A stretch of DNA of 64,000 bases from assembly GCF_001014615.2 (NCBI RefSeq), contig NZ_LBCQ02000012.1:124001-188000 (forward strand), written 5' to 3'. The notes under the pieces were generated by a model. The model had not been told where the DNA came from. It did not search any database and saw only the letters and a list, made by a program, of their open reading frames with translations. A program made the position numbers and the translations under genes. This document shows, piece by piece, positions 45,027 to 54,070 of the stretch; positions within the stretch are counted from its first letter, which is position 1; each line of letters starts with the position of its first letter. Origin of the DNA: Aquamicrobium sp. LC103. GTDB taxonomy: Bacteria; Pseudomonadota; Alphaproteobacteria; Rhizobiales; Rhizobiaceae.

Positions 45027-48000
45027 CCGTCTCGTTGGACAGGCGCGCCACCAGGAAATGCATGGCCGAGCGGCTCGGCAGGAAGAAATAGCCGCCGCCG
45101 CGCGTCGTCACGAAGCTGCGGAGTTTCTCCAGCACGACCGTTCCATGCGGGGAGGGGATCGAGAAAGATCCGTTTTCGTTCTGCGTGCCGATGGTGGGGT
45201 CCTTCTCCGCCTGCAACCCCTCGAAGGAGGTGGCCGAGACCCAGCTTTGCTGGATGAATTCATATTGACGCTCGATGTCGGCGTTCAGGCACATGAAGAG
45301 GAGGCCTTTCTCCTTTCCGTTCTCGTAGGTGCGGCCGACGCGCAATATGCGATGGCGTTTGTTGATCCGGATCTGCTTGTCCGGATCGTCGCCCATCGTG
45401 TCGCGCGGATTCGAGCGGCGCACATGCGAGCCGAGCGGGCAGTGCAGGCCTTGCGGGTCTTCCTTGGCGAATGAGAAATCATTGTCTGCCGTACGTTTGG
45501 GGCGGCCGTTGGGATTGCGCACCAGCGAGGACCCGTCCTGCCAGCGCCCGACCATCTTCGCTGCGATCCAGCGGGCGTCTATGCTGTCGTTTCCGGATTT
45601 TTCGCGCGCGCCACGGACCGCCTGTCTGCAGAATTTGTTGAACGTCTCGACTTCCTGCCGGAGCTGGCGCACGACGACGTAGGAGCCGTTCCTGGCGAAG
45701 TCCCTCAAGACAGCATCCCCACCGAAGAGCGGAGCCGCATCGTCTTCAAGGTCGGGCAGGACGCCGCCGCGGTCAAGCGATGCGGGAACGGTCGCCGTCG
45801 GCGGAAAAAAGCCGAGCTCGTCCTTGTAGCCGAAAAGAAATTCGCCCGGCGCCACGACATGCATCGGCGCGACCGGCCCGTACGATCGCGGCGTGCCGGC
45901 GACGACGGGCTGCGAGATGCCGTCGGCGAAGCCGAAATGCTCATAGGTCTTGTCCCCCTTGCGGTGGATGACCAGCGGCAGGGAGGTGACGACCTCCATG
46001 CCGGCCGCCGTCGTCCTTTCCCGGAATTCCGCCACATCCTTTTCGAGGATGGCGGGCGTCGAGGCATAACAGACGACCATGGCGTCGACGGGTTTTTCCC
46101 GCGAGCCCCATTCCCATTTCTCGGGCGCGCTGTCGCCTATGTCATCCAGCGCGCGGCTCCTCGCGGGGCTGCCCATCCCCTGCCGGAAGGCCGTCGAGAA
46201 CGTCTTCAGCGATGCCTCCGCCACGTCGCCGCCAAGTCCGAGCCGCGCAAGCCCTTCCGGGCCGAACAAGGTTATCATTGCCTCCCTGTCGGGCAATCGG
46301 TTGGCAAAGGAGGTTTTCGCGGTGACGAGTTCCAGCCATTCCTTCCGCGCCTTTCGGGGTAATCCTTCCGGAATGCGGACCGCGATCATGCGCGCATGCT
46401 CCAGCGGACCGAGCGGGCCGAAGAATATCGTCTGGATCTCGTCGCTCTCCAGTGCTCCGGCCGGCGGAGGCAGCGACCCGAACAGGCGCAGCCAGTTGCG
46501 GGCCTCGCTCTCCGTCTCGGCCTTGGCCAGGCCGCAGCGTATCAGCGAGTTTATCCTTACGCGCCGCGTGTTGATGCCCGGATAGGCCGAATACCAGAAC
46601 AGCGTCGGTATCTGCTGGCGCCTGGCCCAGCGCTTGAACCGGTCACCGTCGGTCGCGCCATCGAGAAAAAGCGCCCTCGTCTTCGGAAATCCCAGCGTGT
46701 TGCTCCACACGCTGGTGAGGCCGGCATGGGCCTTGTTGATGAAATCCTCCAGATAGCTTTCCCAGCTCCCGCCGAAATTGCTGAAGAACATCAGCTTGTC
46801 GGTGCCTGGAAGCTTCACCCAGCGCGCAAAGTGAATGGTGTTGATGTCGGCGAGATAGCCCGGCCGGAAGACCTTCTTTGCCCAGATCGAGATGAACAGG
46901 AATGCCAGCCACAGGGTGATCCGCCGCAGCAGGCCGGGCTTCATGATCGAAATAGCGGTCAAGTTGTTCTGCGGAGAGAGGTTTTCGCTCGCGATGATCT
47001 CCTCGAGCCGCGCCGGATCGACCGAGACTTCGTCCGACGCGTCCCGCTTTTCCAGATGACGCAGCCATAGAAAGAGCACCAATCCGGCAACGAGAATGAA
47101 CAACAGCACACCAGCCACCGTGAGCACCAGCGCCGTGCCGATAATCAGAAGGACGCGGAAAAATCCGGTAGGGTTGTCGAAGACCAGGCTGTAGGTGGTC
47201 CACCAGCAGAGGCCGAAGACGACCAGGGCGGTCAGAAGGAGTTTGGGTGCCCCCAACGTGGCGGTAAGTGCGTTCCAGGCGCTGTGTCCGGGCCGCTCCA
47301 GCAGGCTCTCCGCCGGCTCGAACGCCCAGTCGAACCTGCCGCTCTCCGCGAGGCGGGCGCGAACCGCGGCAAGCGTCTTGCCCGCGTTGATTCCAGCCGG
47401 CCTGACGGTTTCGGAAATGATCTTGCGCGACGCGGCTTCAAGTTCGGCCTCGGCGCGGATGCGCGCGATCGAATGACCGGGCGTGCCGGAGAACACGAGG
47501 CCGGCGGTGCTGCCGAACAATTGCGAGATCTTGACCGTCCGTTCGCGCATGAAACTTTCGAGAGGTTCTTCGGAGCCAAGGCCGCAGGCCTCTTCGAATA
47601 TGCCGCGGACGAAAGGGCCGGCGTGGGCTGCGAAGCCTTCCAGGACGGCTGCTTCCGTTCCGTCGCCCGAAAGTTCGAGCACGAGTTGAGCCGGCTCGCC
47701 GTCGTGCTCGTCGGCCGGGTCGGCCCTGCCTGCGACCGCCAGGCTTGCGAAATGAATCTTGCCGCTCGCGTCGAGAGCGGCCGTGATTTCCTTGCCAGCC
47801 GGATTGCCGAGCGCGCCGACCTTCTCACGCAGGTCGGCGAGGCCGATCTTCGGGTCGATTTCGCACACCACGATGACCATCGCGTGATCTGCGGTCTTCG
47901 AGAGAGGTGAAACCTCGAAGTCCACCTTCAGGCTATCGGGATAGGCGCCCAGGGACGCCAGCCGTCCCTGCCGTCCTTTCGCGCGGCGCAGGTTCTTCTT

Positions 48001-49251
48001 GGAAAAGAGGGCACGAAAGCATTCGGCGATCTGTATCCGCGCAATCGCCCCGCCGATGCATTGATGGATGCCATGCCCGAAGACCATGTAGTCGCGCGCC
48101 GGCCGATCGGTGATGAATTCGTTGGGACGCTGCACGGCGCCCGGATCGAACATTGCCGAAAGCGTGGAAGGCACGATCGACGTTCCCGCCTTCACGATGC
48201 GCTCACGGTCGGTGCCCTTGGCGATGACCGTATCCTGGTTCGCATAGCGGAACGGGCCTATCCAGATCGGCCGGAAGCGCATCGCTTCCAGGATCGCCCG
48301 GTCGAGCCGCTCGTTTTCGCCGGCGGCGATCGCCGCCTCGATCTCCCGCTGCGCTTCCGGACGGGAGAGGACGAAATCGAGACAATTTCCCGATGCCAGC
48401 AGGTTCGTCGGCGTGAAGCCGGCGATCATGCCGAGCATGATCGAATGGACGTCGCCGAGCTTGATACCCGGCGCGTTGCGGTCGAGCATTTCCACGAGGC
48501 GCCCGAGCGGCGTGTCGCGATCGCCGTCGCCCTCGCGGATGACGTCCATCGAAAGATCGATCGCGTTGACCATGTGCTCGGCCGCCACGACCGCGAGTTC
48601 GCGCGCCACCGCACCGCCGAACGGATCGGCGAAGAAAAGGCCGCTCAAGGCGTTGGCCCAATCGGCAAACCGGGCCTCATCCTCCACCACCATGCCGAAA
48701 TATTCACGGCATATGCGCACCGGAACCACCTTCAGAAGATCGTGCACCGCATCGAAACCGGGTCCGGCCCGCATTATGATCTCGCGGGAATGATGCTCGG
48801 CGATTGGCCGCACCCTCTTTTCGACCTCGTCCACCGGAAAGGCGCTGAGAATGGTCGATTTCATCTGCCGGTAGGCGGAGCCATCCCGCATTCCCAGAAT
48901 GAAGTTGGTTCCGCCGGCGATCTCGGTCATTTCGAGGCCGTAGGGCGTCTCGAAGACATCCTGCCGCTCGAGTATCTCGCGAACGTCCTCGTTGCGCGTG
49001 ACGAGCAGGACGTTGCCGATCTTCACCATCGGCCGAAAGCGCCTGACGGGGGTCAGCCACCAGCGCGGATCGCGCAGAAAGAGGCCTTTCAGCTTGGTGC
49101 CGAGGCCTTTCGAGCGCAGACGCTCGACGTCGAAGGGCGGCAATTCGCTCGCCGGTCGGGAGTGCCCCTGGGCCTCTCGGATACCGTCATAATATTTGGT
49201 CGTGATCATCGCTTCAAAGCCCCCGCATCCTCGGTCAAACGGATGCGCCAT
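44956..49251 (-). CDS. Fusion protein: cytochrome P450, membrane segment and DyP-type peroxidase
   Basis: This is a single reading frame of 1431 residues. Residues 30-450 are a cytochrome P450: ExxR at 322-325 and heme loop FGHGIHQCIGG with Cys398. The I-helix reads AGFTPTN, without the usual acidic residue. Residues 455-660 are a soluble domain I do not recognise. Hydrophobic segments lie at about 668-690, 696-731 and 777-795. Residues 800-1405 end in a DyP-type peroxidase: GFADG with Asp1110, proximal His1276 in PLGSHVRRSNPRD, and Arg1328. Met15 (49209) is an alternative start. It probably anchors two heme centres at the membrane. The substrate is unknown. Codon use matches neighbours. Confidence 0.88.
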   Translation of the reverse strand: MAHPFDRGCGGFEAMITTKYYDGIREAQGHSRPASELPPFDVERLRSKGLGTKLKGLFLRDPRWWLTPVRRFRPMVKIGNVLLVTRNEDVREILERQDVFETPYGLEMTEIAGGTNFILGMRDGSAYRQMKSTILSAFPVDEVEKRVRPIAEHHSREIIMRAGPGFDAVHDLLKVVPVRICREYFGMVVEDEARFADWANALSGLFFADPFGGAVARELAVVAAEHMVNAIDLSMDVIREGDGDRDTPLGRLVEMLDRNAPGIKLGDVHSIMLGMIAGFTPTNLLASGNCLDFVLSRPEAQREIEAAIAAGENERLDRAILEAMRFRPIWIGPFRYANQDTVIAKGTDRERIVKAGTSIVPSTLSAMFDPGAVQRPNEFITDRPARDYMVFGHGIHQCIGGAIARIQIAECFRALFSKKNLRRAKGRQGRLASLGAYPDSLKVDFEVSPLSKTADHAMVIVVCEIDPKIGLADLREKVGALGNPAGKEITAALDASGKIHFASLAVAGRADPADEHDGEPAQLVLELSGDGTEAAVLEGFAAHAGPFVRGIFEEACGLGSEEPLESFMRERTVKISQLFGSTAGLVFSGTPGHSIARIRAEAELEAASRKIISETVRPAGINAGKTLAAVRARLAESGRFDWAFEPAESLLERPGHSAWNALTATLGAPKLLLTALVVFGLCWWTTYSLVFDNPTGFFRVLLIIGTALVLTVAGVLLFILVAGLVLFLWLRHLEKRDASDEVSVDPARLEEIIASENLSPQNNLTAISIMKPGLLRRITLWLAFLFISIWAKKVFRPGYLADINTIHFARWVKLPGTDKLMFFSNFGGSWESYLEDFINKAHAGLTSVWSNTLGFPKTRALFLDGATDGDRFKRWARRQQIPTLFWYSAYPGINTRRVRINSLIRCGLAKAETESEARNWLRLFGSLPPPAGALESDEIQTIFFGPLGPLEHARMIAVRIPEGLPRKARKEWLELVTAKTSFANRLPDREAMITLFGPEGLARLGLGGDVAEASLKTFSTAFRQGMGSPARSRALDDIGDSAPEKWEWGSREKPVDAMVVCYASTPAILEKDVAEFRERTTAAGMEVVTSLPLVIHRKGDKTYEHFGFADGISQPVVAGTPRSYGPVAPMHVVAPGEFLFGYKDELGFFPPTATVPASLDRGGVLPDLEDDAAPLFGGDAVLRDFARNGSYVVVRQLRQEVETFNKFCRQAVRGAREKSGNDSIDARWIAAKMVGRWQDGSSLVRNPNGRPKRTADNDFSFAKEDPQGLHCPLGSHVRRSNPRDTMGDDPDKQIRINKRHRILRVGRTYENGKEKGLLFMCLNADIERQYEFIQQSWVSATSFEGLQAEKDPTIGTQNENGSFSIPSPHGTVVLEKLRSFVTTRGGGYFFLPSRSAMHFLVARLSNETVSRPRNRQCPARPDDHLPECRRA

Positions 49252-49324
49252 GAAAGTGATCTACGGCGGTCGGCGACCCGCGTATGTGAAGAGGTTCACA
49301 AAACCGCGTCGCACTCGTTTTCTG

Positions 49325-51085
49325 TCATTTCACGCTCTCGAAATTGCTTATGATGAAGTCGTTCATGGATTTTTTTGCGAACGGGATCCACTCCACCTTG
49401 CGGTATGCGAAATCCGGGTGCCGGGTTCGGAAAATCTCCAGTTCCTTGCGCGCCTCCTCCATCCGTCCGCTGCGGGCCAGCGCTCCGATCTTGAGGAAGC
49501 GCGGGTAGAAATAGCCGGGTGAAAGCGCGAGCGAGCGGTCGGCCGTGCCGATCGCCGACGCCCAGTCCTCCATGAAGCAATAGGCAGCCGTCAGTTCCCC
49601 GAGATTATGGAAGCCGTATGTGTCGAAAGGGCTCAGCCGCACCGCGTCCAGAAACAGTGGGATCGCGTCATTCGCTTCGCCGAGCAGCAGATGCGCGCTG
49701 CCCTTGGCGGAACGAGCGAAAGCGAAGCTGGGATTGATGTGCAGCGCTTCCTCGAGATGCTCCAGCGCCGATTTCGGCAGGCCGCGCATGATGTCTGTTA
49801 TGCCGAGATAGGCGTGGGGCCTGGCGTCCTGGCTGTCCATCAGCAACGACTTGCGAGAATATTCCACCACCTTGTCGAGAAATTCATTATCGCCGAAGCG
49901 CAGCCAGGCGCGCCAGAAATTCCACCAGGCAAGCTCGTTGAGCACGGCGCTGGAATTCGGGTCCTCCAGATAGGCCTTCTGAAAATAGTCGAAGGCGATC
50001 TGCGTGTCCTCGCGGGTGCGGCGCTGCATGTGCCATCGGCCGCGCCGAACCAGTTGCCAGGTCTCCATGCTCTCCCATGGTATCTGGAAGGTCCGCACCT
50101 GCTCCGCCTTGTCGACCTCCTTTTCGAGCATCGAGACGATCTCGCTGCCGATTTCGTCCTGCAGATCGACGATGTCGGCGAAATCGCGATCGAATCTCCT
50201 CGACCATGCCAAGCGCCCGGTCGATGCGTCCGCCAGGCTCACGTTGAGCCTGATCTTCCCGCTGCCCCGGGAAAGCTTTCCGCTGACGATATAGCGGGCG
50301 CCGAGCGCATTGCCGATGAGCCGCGTCTCGAGTGTGTCGTCGCGGAAGTGGAAGCTCGAACTCCTCGCGATAACCGGCAGCCAGCGAATGTTGGAAAGGC
50401 CCTGGATGATGTCTTCCGCGATGCCGTCGGCGACATATTCGATCTCGCGATCGTCGCCCTCGATACGAAAGGGCAGGACTGCGACCGCGGGCGGTCCGCT
50501 CGGGCTGGGCCGCGGCCGTGGCGATCTGGCGAGGCTTCCGATCGCCGGCGAGGACGCTCCGCCCCGCGACGCCACGAAGACGCGCACCGGCAGGGCAATG
50601 TTTTTCAGCGAAAACTCGCCGAGGTCGGTGAACAGGGCCGCCGACACGCTCTTCACATGGTGCCAGGTCGTCTCCGAGACCGCGAGGCCGTCATGCGGCG
50701 CGAATTCCTGGATGCGCGCGGCGATGTTTACATCGTCGCCATAGAGGCTTTCGCCGCGCACGATGACGTTGCCGGTGTTGATGCCGGCGCGAAAGGGCAT
50801 CCGCATGTGCTCGGACACCGACCCATTGACGTCTGCCAGCCTTTCCTGGAAGTCGAATGCCGCCCGCAGTGCGTCAACCGGCACGCCGAACTCGGCCATG
50901 AGGCTGTCGCCGGCTGCGCCGAACATCCTTCCCCCGAAGGAAACGCAACTTTCGACGATGATCGTCCGCCGTTCCTCGAATGCGGAAACGGCCGCTTCGT
51001 CATCGAGACCCATGAGCCGCGAGAAACCTACAGCGTCGATGGAGATGATGGTCGCGAGCTGACGGGAATACTGCCGCTCAGCCAT
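49325..51085 (-). CDS. Class III adenylate/guanylate cyclase with TolB-like and TPR regions
   Basis: This is a 586-residue protein. Residues 1-170 are a class III cyclase domain: IISIDAVGFSRLMG and GAAGDSLMAEF supply the metal Asp pair, and LYGDDVNIAARIQ the Asn-Arg transition-state residues. The usual Lys before the second Asp is not conserved. Residues 200-330 resemble a TolB N-terminal-like domain (AVLPFRIEGDDREIEYVADG). The remainder consists of TPR-like helical repeats. Such proteins are numerous in rhizobia. It may supply cAMP to the nearby Crp-type regulator. It is divergent from the LuxR gene. Confidence 0.9.
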   Translation of the reverse strand: MAERQYSRQLATIISIDAVGFSRLMGLDDEAAVSAFEERRTIIVESCVSFGGRMFGAAGDSLMAEFGVPVDALRAAFDFQERLADVNGSVSEHMRMPFRAGINTGNVIVRGESLYGDDVNIAARIQEFAPHDGLAVSETTWHHVKSVSAALFTDLGEFSLKNIALPVRVFVASRGGASSPAIGSLARSPRPRPSPSGPPAVAVLPFRIEGDDREIEYVADGIAEDIIQGLSNIRWLPVIARSSSFHFRDDTLETRLIGNALGARYIVSGKLSRGSGKIRLNVSLADASTGRLAWSRRFDRDFADIVDLQDEIGSEIVSMLEKEVDKAEQVRTFQIPWESMETWQLVRRGRWHMQRRTREDTQIAFDYFQKAYLEDPNSSAVLNELAWWNFWRAWLRFGDNEFLDKVVEYSRKSLLMDSQDARPHAYLGITDIMRGLPKSALEHLEEALHINPSFAFARSAKGSAHLLLGEANDAIPLFLDAVRLSPFDTYGFHNLGELTAAYCFMEDWASAIGTADRSLALSPGYFYPRFLKIGALARSGRMEEARKELEIFRTRHPDFAYRKVEWIPFAKKSMNDFIISNFESVK

Positions 51086-51142
51086 GTCTCCTCACCCCTT
51101 GCTTTTGGAATCGAAGGTTAGCCTTGACGCTTGCTTGCTGCA

Positions 51143-51159
51143 ATCGCGAAATTCGCGAT
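51143..51159. promoter_or_regulatory. Perfect palindrome in the cyclase/LuxR intergenic region
   Basis: ATCGCGAA-A-TTCGCGAT has 8-base perfect arms about one central base. A further half-site ATCGCGAA recurs at 51246-51253. Both lie in the 268-base divergent region between the cyclase and the LuxR regulator, so one protein could control both genes. Confidence 0.5.
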
Positions 51160-51353
51160 CTCGACTTTGACGTGTAAAGTTACGATGCAATCCTTAATTG
51201 TATCTCGCTTCGAAAAAACTGGCGTTATGCGCGCGCGAGGACAAAATCGCGAATGTAATGATTTTCACAGACGGATGTCATGAACGTCCTGCATCTTGGC
51301 GGCGCTCGGCAGCGCGTCTGTTCGGGCAGCGAACAATTAAAGGGAACAGGAAG

Positions 51354-52115
51354 ATGATATCCATTACGTCCAACAGTGGCGCGAGGACGCCGCCGGGCGC
51401 CACGATCATGTCGCTTTCAGACGAGTTTCGGCCCGAGAAGAGAAGCCTGCACGAACGTGCGCTGGTGCTGATCGACAATCGCGCGCTGTCGCGCGAATGC
51501 CTGTCGCGCAGCCTCGTCTGGCACGGCGTTCAGTGGGAAGTGGTCGCCTGCGGCTCGATTCAGGAATGGCGGGAGACGTCCGCTCTCCACCGCTCGCCGG
51601 CCGCCGTTCTCATCCACATCGGCGGCAACAAGGCCACGGATCCCGCAGTTGCGGAGGAGCTGCGTGCCTACGTGTCCGAATTCGGACCGACACCGGTGGT
51701 CGTCCTGGCCGATGCCGACGACCTCGCGCAGATATTCGCCGCGCTCGACAGCGGCGTGCGCGGCTACATCCCGGCTTCGGTGGGCGTCGAGATCTGCGTC
51801 GAAGCCATCAAGCTCGCGCTGGCGGGCGGCGTATTCGTTCCGGCAAGCAGCGTTCTCGCCATGCAGAAGTCGCTGCCGCAAGCCCAGAGCGGGCCTTCGT
51901 TGTCCGACCTGTTCACGCCGCGCCAGGCCGATGTTGCCGACGCTTTGCGCAAGGGCAAGGCCAACAAGATCATCGCCTACGAGCTCAATCTTTGCGAAAG
52001 CACGGTGAAGGTCCACATCCGCAACATCATGCGCAAGCTGAAGGCGACGAACCGCACGGAAGTCGCGTACAAGATGAGGGACCTTCTCCCTCTGGATACG
52101 GCCGCGGCAGGATGA
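51354..52115 (+). CDS. LuxR-type regulator with degenerate receiver domain
   Basis: This protein of about 253 residues starts at 51354. The C-terminal LuxR helix-turn-helix is clear (FTPRQADVADALRKGKANKI, then LNLCESTVKVHIRNIMRKLK). The N-terminal part has receiver-like fold (ALVLIDNRALSRECLSRSL, GYIPASVGVEICVEAIKLAL), but the phospho-acceptor position reads VLIHIGG, without Asp, and the conserved Lys is also lost (GYIPAS). It probably works without phosphorylation, perhaps sensing a ligand. An upstream extension of the frame to 51198 lacks support. Confidence 0.87.
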   Translation: MISITSNSGARTPPGATIMSLSDEFRPEKRSLHERALVLIDNRALSRECLSRSLVWHGVQWEVVACGSIQEWRETSALHRSPAAVLIHIGGNKATDPAVAEELRAYVSEFGPTPVVVLADADDLAQIFAALDSGVRGYIPASVGVEICVEAIKLALAGGVFVPASSVLAMQKSLPQAQSGPSLSDLFTPRQADVADALRKGKANKIIAYELNLCESTVKVHIRNIMRKLKATNRTEVAYKMRDLLPLDTAAAG

Positions 52116-52172
52116 TCCGCCGATCATGCAGGCGCGTAGCTTGCGCGGCTGCTTTCGGGGCAGTTCGCCGGA

Positions 52173-53038
52173 TCACATCGGCCGACCGCCCGTCGCCGGA
52201 ATGATCGCTCCGGTGACGTAGCTTGCCTCCTCGCAGGCGAGGAAGACGAAGGCACCCGCCATTTCGGCCGGTTGCCCGCACGTCCGAGCGGCGTGTTCTT
52301 GCCGAAATTCGCCACCTTCTCCTTCGGCATGGTCGAGGGGATGAGCGGCGTCCAGACCGGCCCCGGCGCCACGGCGTTCACGCGGATTCCGCGTTCGGCG
52401 ACGAGTTGCGCGAGCCCTTGGGTGAAATTGGCGATCGCGCCCTTGGTCGTGGCATAGGCAAGAAGCTGGGGCGAGGGATCGGCGGCGTTGATCGAGCTCG
52501 TGTTGATGATCGAGCTGCCCGGCTTCATCCTCGGGATCGCCGCCTTGCTGAGGTAGAACTGGCTGTAGAGATTGGTGCGGAACGTCACGTCCCATTCTTC
52601 GGCGCTGATGTCCTCGATCTGCCTGAACGTCGCCTGATGCGCGGCATTGTTGACGAGAATGTCGAGCCGCCCGAACTCGCTCATCGCTCGCTCGACGAGT
52701 TCCTTGCAATGGCCTTCGTCCTTGATGTCGCCTGCCGCGAGAACCGCGCGGCGGCCGGCTCCTTCCACCCAGCGCGCGGTTTCCTGCGCATCCTCGTGTT
52801 CGCTGAAATAGGAGACGATCACATCCGCGCCCTCGCGGGCATAGGCGATCGCCACGGCGCGGCCGATACCGGAATCGCCGCCGGTGATGATCGCGGCGCA
52901 GCCCTCGAGCTTGCCGCTTCCCTTATAGCTTTCCTCGCCATGGTCGGGACGGGGCGACATTTCCTCGGTGTAGCCGGGCATGTCCTGTTTCTGCGGAGGA
53001 AAGGTCGGCGTCGGATATTTGGTCCTGGGATCCTGCAT
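52173..53038 (-). pseudogene. SDR-family oxidoreductase gene with one-base frameshift
   Basis: This is a short-chain dehydrogenase of the stress-linked YhxD/YghA-like class, normally about 285 residues. The NAD motif AAIITGGDSGIGRAVAIAYA, LVNNAAHQ, SSINAA and the YATTKG catalytic pair are intact. At the CCC run 52275-52277 one base is missing: upstream the frame ends PLGRAG, and the family ending QPAEMAGAFVFLACEEASYV...ATGGRPM continues in the next frame. Unrepaired, the product would have an unrelated tail running to 52124. It is either a recent pseudogene or a sequencing error. The start at 53038 follows GAGAGGAGCAGG. An EcfG-type promoter lies upstream. Confidence 0.8.
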
Positions 53039-53074
53039 CTGCTCCTGCTCCTCTCGTTTCCTGGATGCAGACCA

Positions 53075-53099
53075 AACAAGCGCGAGACCATCCTGTTCC
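53075..53099 (-). promoter_or_regulatory. EcfG-type stress promoter for the SDR gene
   Basis: On the minus strand GGAAC is followed after 16 bases by TGTT. This fits the alphaproteobacterial general-stress consensus GGAAC-N16/17-CGTT. The expected transcript start is about 30 bases before the SDR start codon. Confidence 0.65.
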
Positions 53100-53121
53100 G
53101 CCTCGACGAGGAAGCTGTGAC

Positions 53122-53146
53122 GGAACCCGGCGCTGCCTGTGCAGTT
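53122..53146 (+). promoter_or_regulatory. EcfG-type stress promoter for the Pro-rich small gene
   Basis: GGAAC (53122-53126), 16 bases, then AGTT. It points away from the SDR promoter; the two -35 elements are 22 bases apart. The ATG at 53166 is 19 bases beyond the -10 element. Confidence 0.62.
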
Positions 53147-53165
53147 GAGTGGAAGAGGTGACAGA

Positions 53166-53351
53166 ATGAGCATTCCCGTTCCGCAACCCGATCCGAAACG
53201 TCCGCCGCCACCGCCGTTTCCCGGGGAAAAGCCGGTCCGCGAGCCGGACCCGGATCGTCTTCCGGACGAAGCGCCCGTTCCCAACCCGGACGAGAACGAC
53301 GCTCCTCCGAAGCACGCCGGTTCGGACCGAATTCCTCGCGGCGGCGCCTAG
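53166..53351 (+). CDS. Small Pro-rich protein
   Basis: This 61-residue protein is dominated by Pro, Asp and Glu (PVPQPDPKRPPPPPFPGEKP, REPDPDRLPDEAPVPNPDEN). It is probably disordered. Similar Pro-rich small proteins occur in rhizobia, to my recollection, without known function. The ATG at 53166 follows AGAGGTG and lies right behind an EcfG-type promoter, which supports the gene being real. The 3' end overlaps the convergent hydrolase gene by four bases. Confidence 0.65.
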   Translation: MSIPVPQPDPKRPPPPPFPGEKPVREPDPDRLPDEAPVPNPDENDAPPKHAGSDRIPRGGA

Positions 53352-54070
53352 CGCGCTCCGAAGATCATCTCGCGGAGCCAATGAGAGAGCAACTGGTCGT
53401 ACGCCCGCTGGCTCTCCGCGGTCGAGAGTGCGTGATCGGCGCCGGAGATGACGCGGTAGGTGACCGAGCGGGCATGGACGAAGGAGGAGAGGTAGCTTGC
53501 TACCGCCGGATGCGGGACGATCTCGTCATTCTCCGATTCCACGATGAGAACATCGCCTTCGAAGTCCCGGCAATGCTTCAGGGCGACGTTCTGGTCCGCG
53601 CGTACGAGCGAGCGGCGGTAGACGGCGAGATCTTCCTTGTCCAGTTGGAATTTCGGCATGCTCCAGTCGACGTCGCGATAGAGTGCGGGAACCCGCAGCG
53701 CGAGCCAGCGAACCGGTCGGCGCGACGTGGCTATGGTGGCGAGATAGGCACCGTAGCTGCTGGCGACCACGGCGATGGAGGAGTTGTCCACCTGCGGCTG
53801 CCTGGCCAACATGTCATAGGCGGCGCAGATATCGGCGAGATTGTCCTCGCGGGTGACGTGGCGAAGCTCGCTCGTCGACGCGCCGTGACCGCGCAAGTCG
53901 AAGGTCAGGCTGACAAATCCCAGTTGCGCGAATGCATTCGCGCGCTTCTTGTCGCGCTCCTGGCTTCCCGCCCATCCGTGGACGAACAATACACCCGGCA
54001 CGCCGGTGTCCGGCTCGATCAGCTGCCCGGAAATAAGATCGTCATTGAGAGGAATGCTCAGCTTCTTCAC
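53348..54070 (-). CDS. Alpha/beta hydrolase
   Basis: This is a hydrolase of about 240 residues. GVLFVHGWAGSQERDKKRAN contains the oxyanion segment, the nucleophile Ser is in VASSYGAYLAT (a Gly-less elbow), the acid in ESENDEIVP and the His in GADHALS. A GTG start at 54070 with GAGG about ten bases upstream gives a family-like N-terminus; it overlaps the DUF3182 gene by 29 bases. The substrate is unknown. It is co-transcribed with DUF3182 and probably stress-induced. Confidence 0.8.
   Translation of the reverse strand: MKKLSIPLNDDLISGQLIEPDTGVPGVLFVHGWAGSQERDKKRANAFAQLGFVSLTFDLRGHGASTSELRHVTREDNLADICAAYDMLARQPQVDNSSIAVVASSYGAYLATIATSRRPVRWLALRVPALYRDVDWSMPKFQLDKEDLAVYRRSLVRADQNVALKHCRDFEGDVLIVESENDEIVPHPAVASYLSSFVHARSVTYRVISGADHALSTAESQRAYDQLLSHWLREMIFGAR

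Noticed and set aside
52124-52172. Extended C-terminus of the SDR frame
   Set aside because: The tail is the result of the one-base shift at 52275-52277 and does not resemble SDR C-termini.
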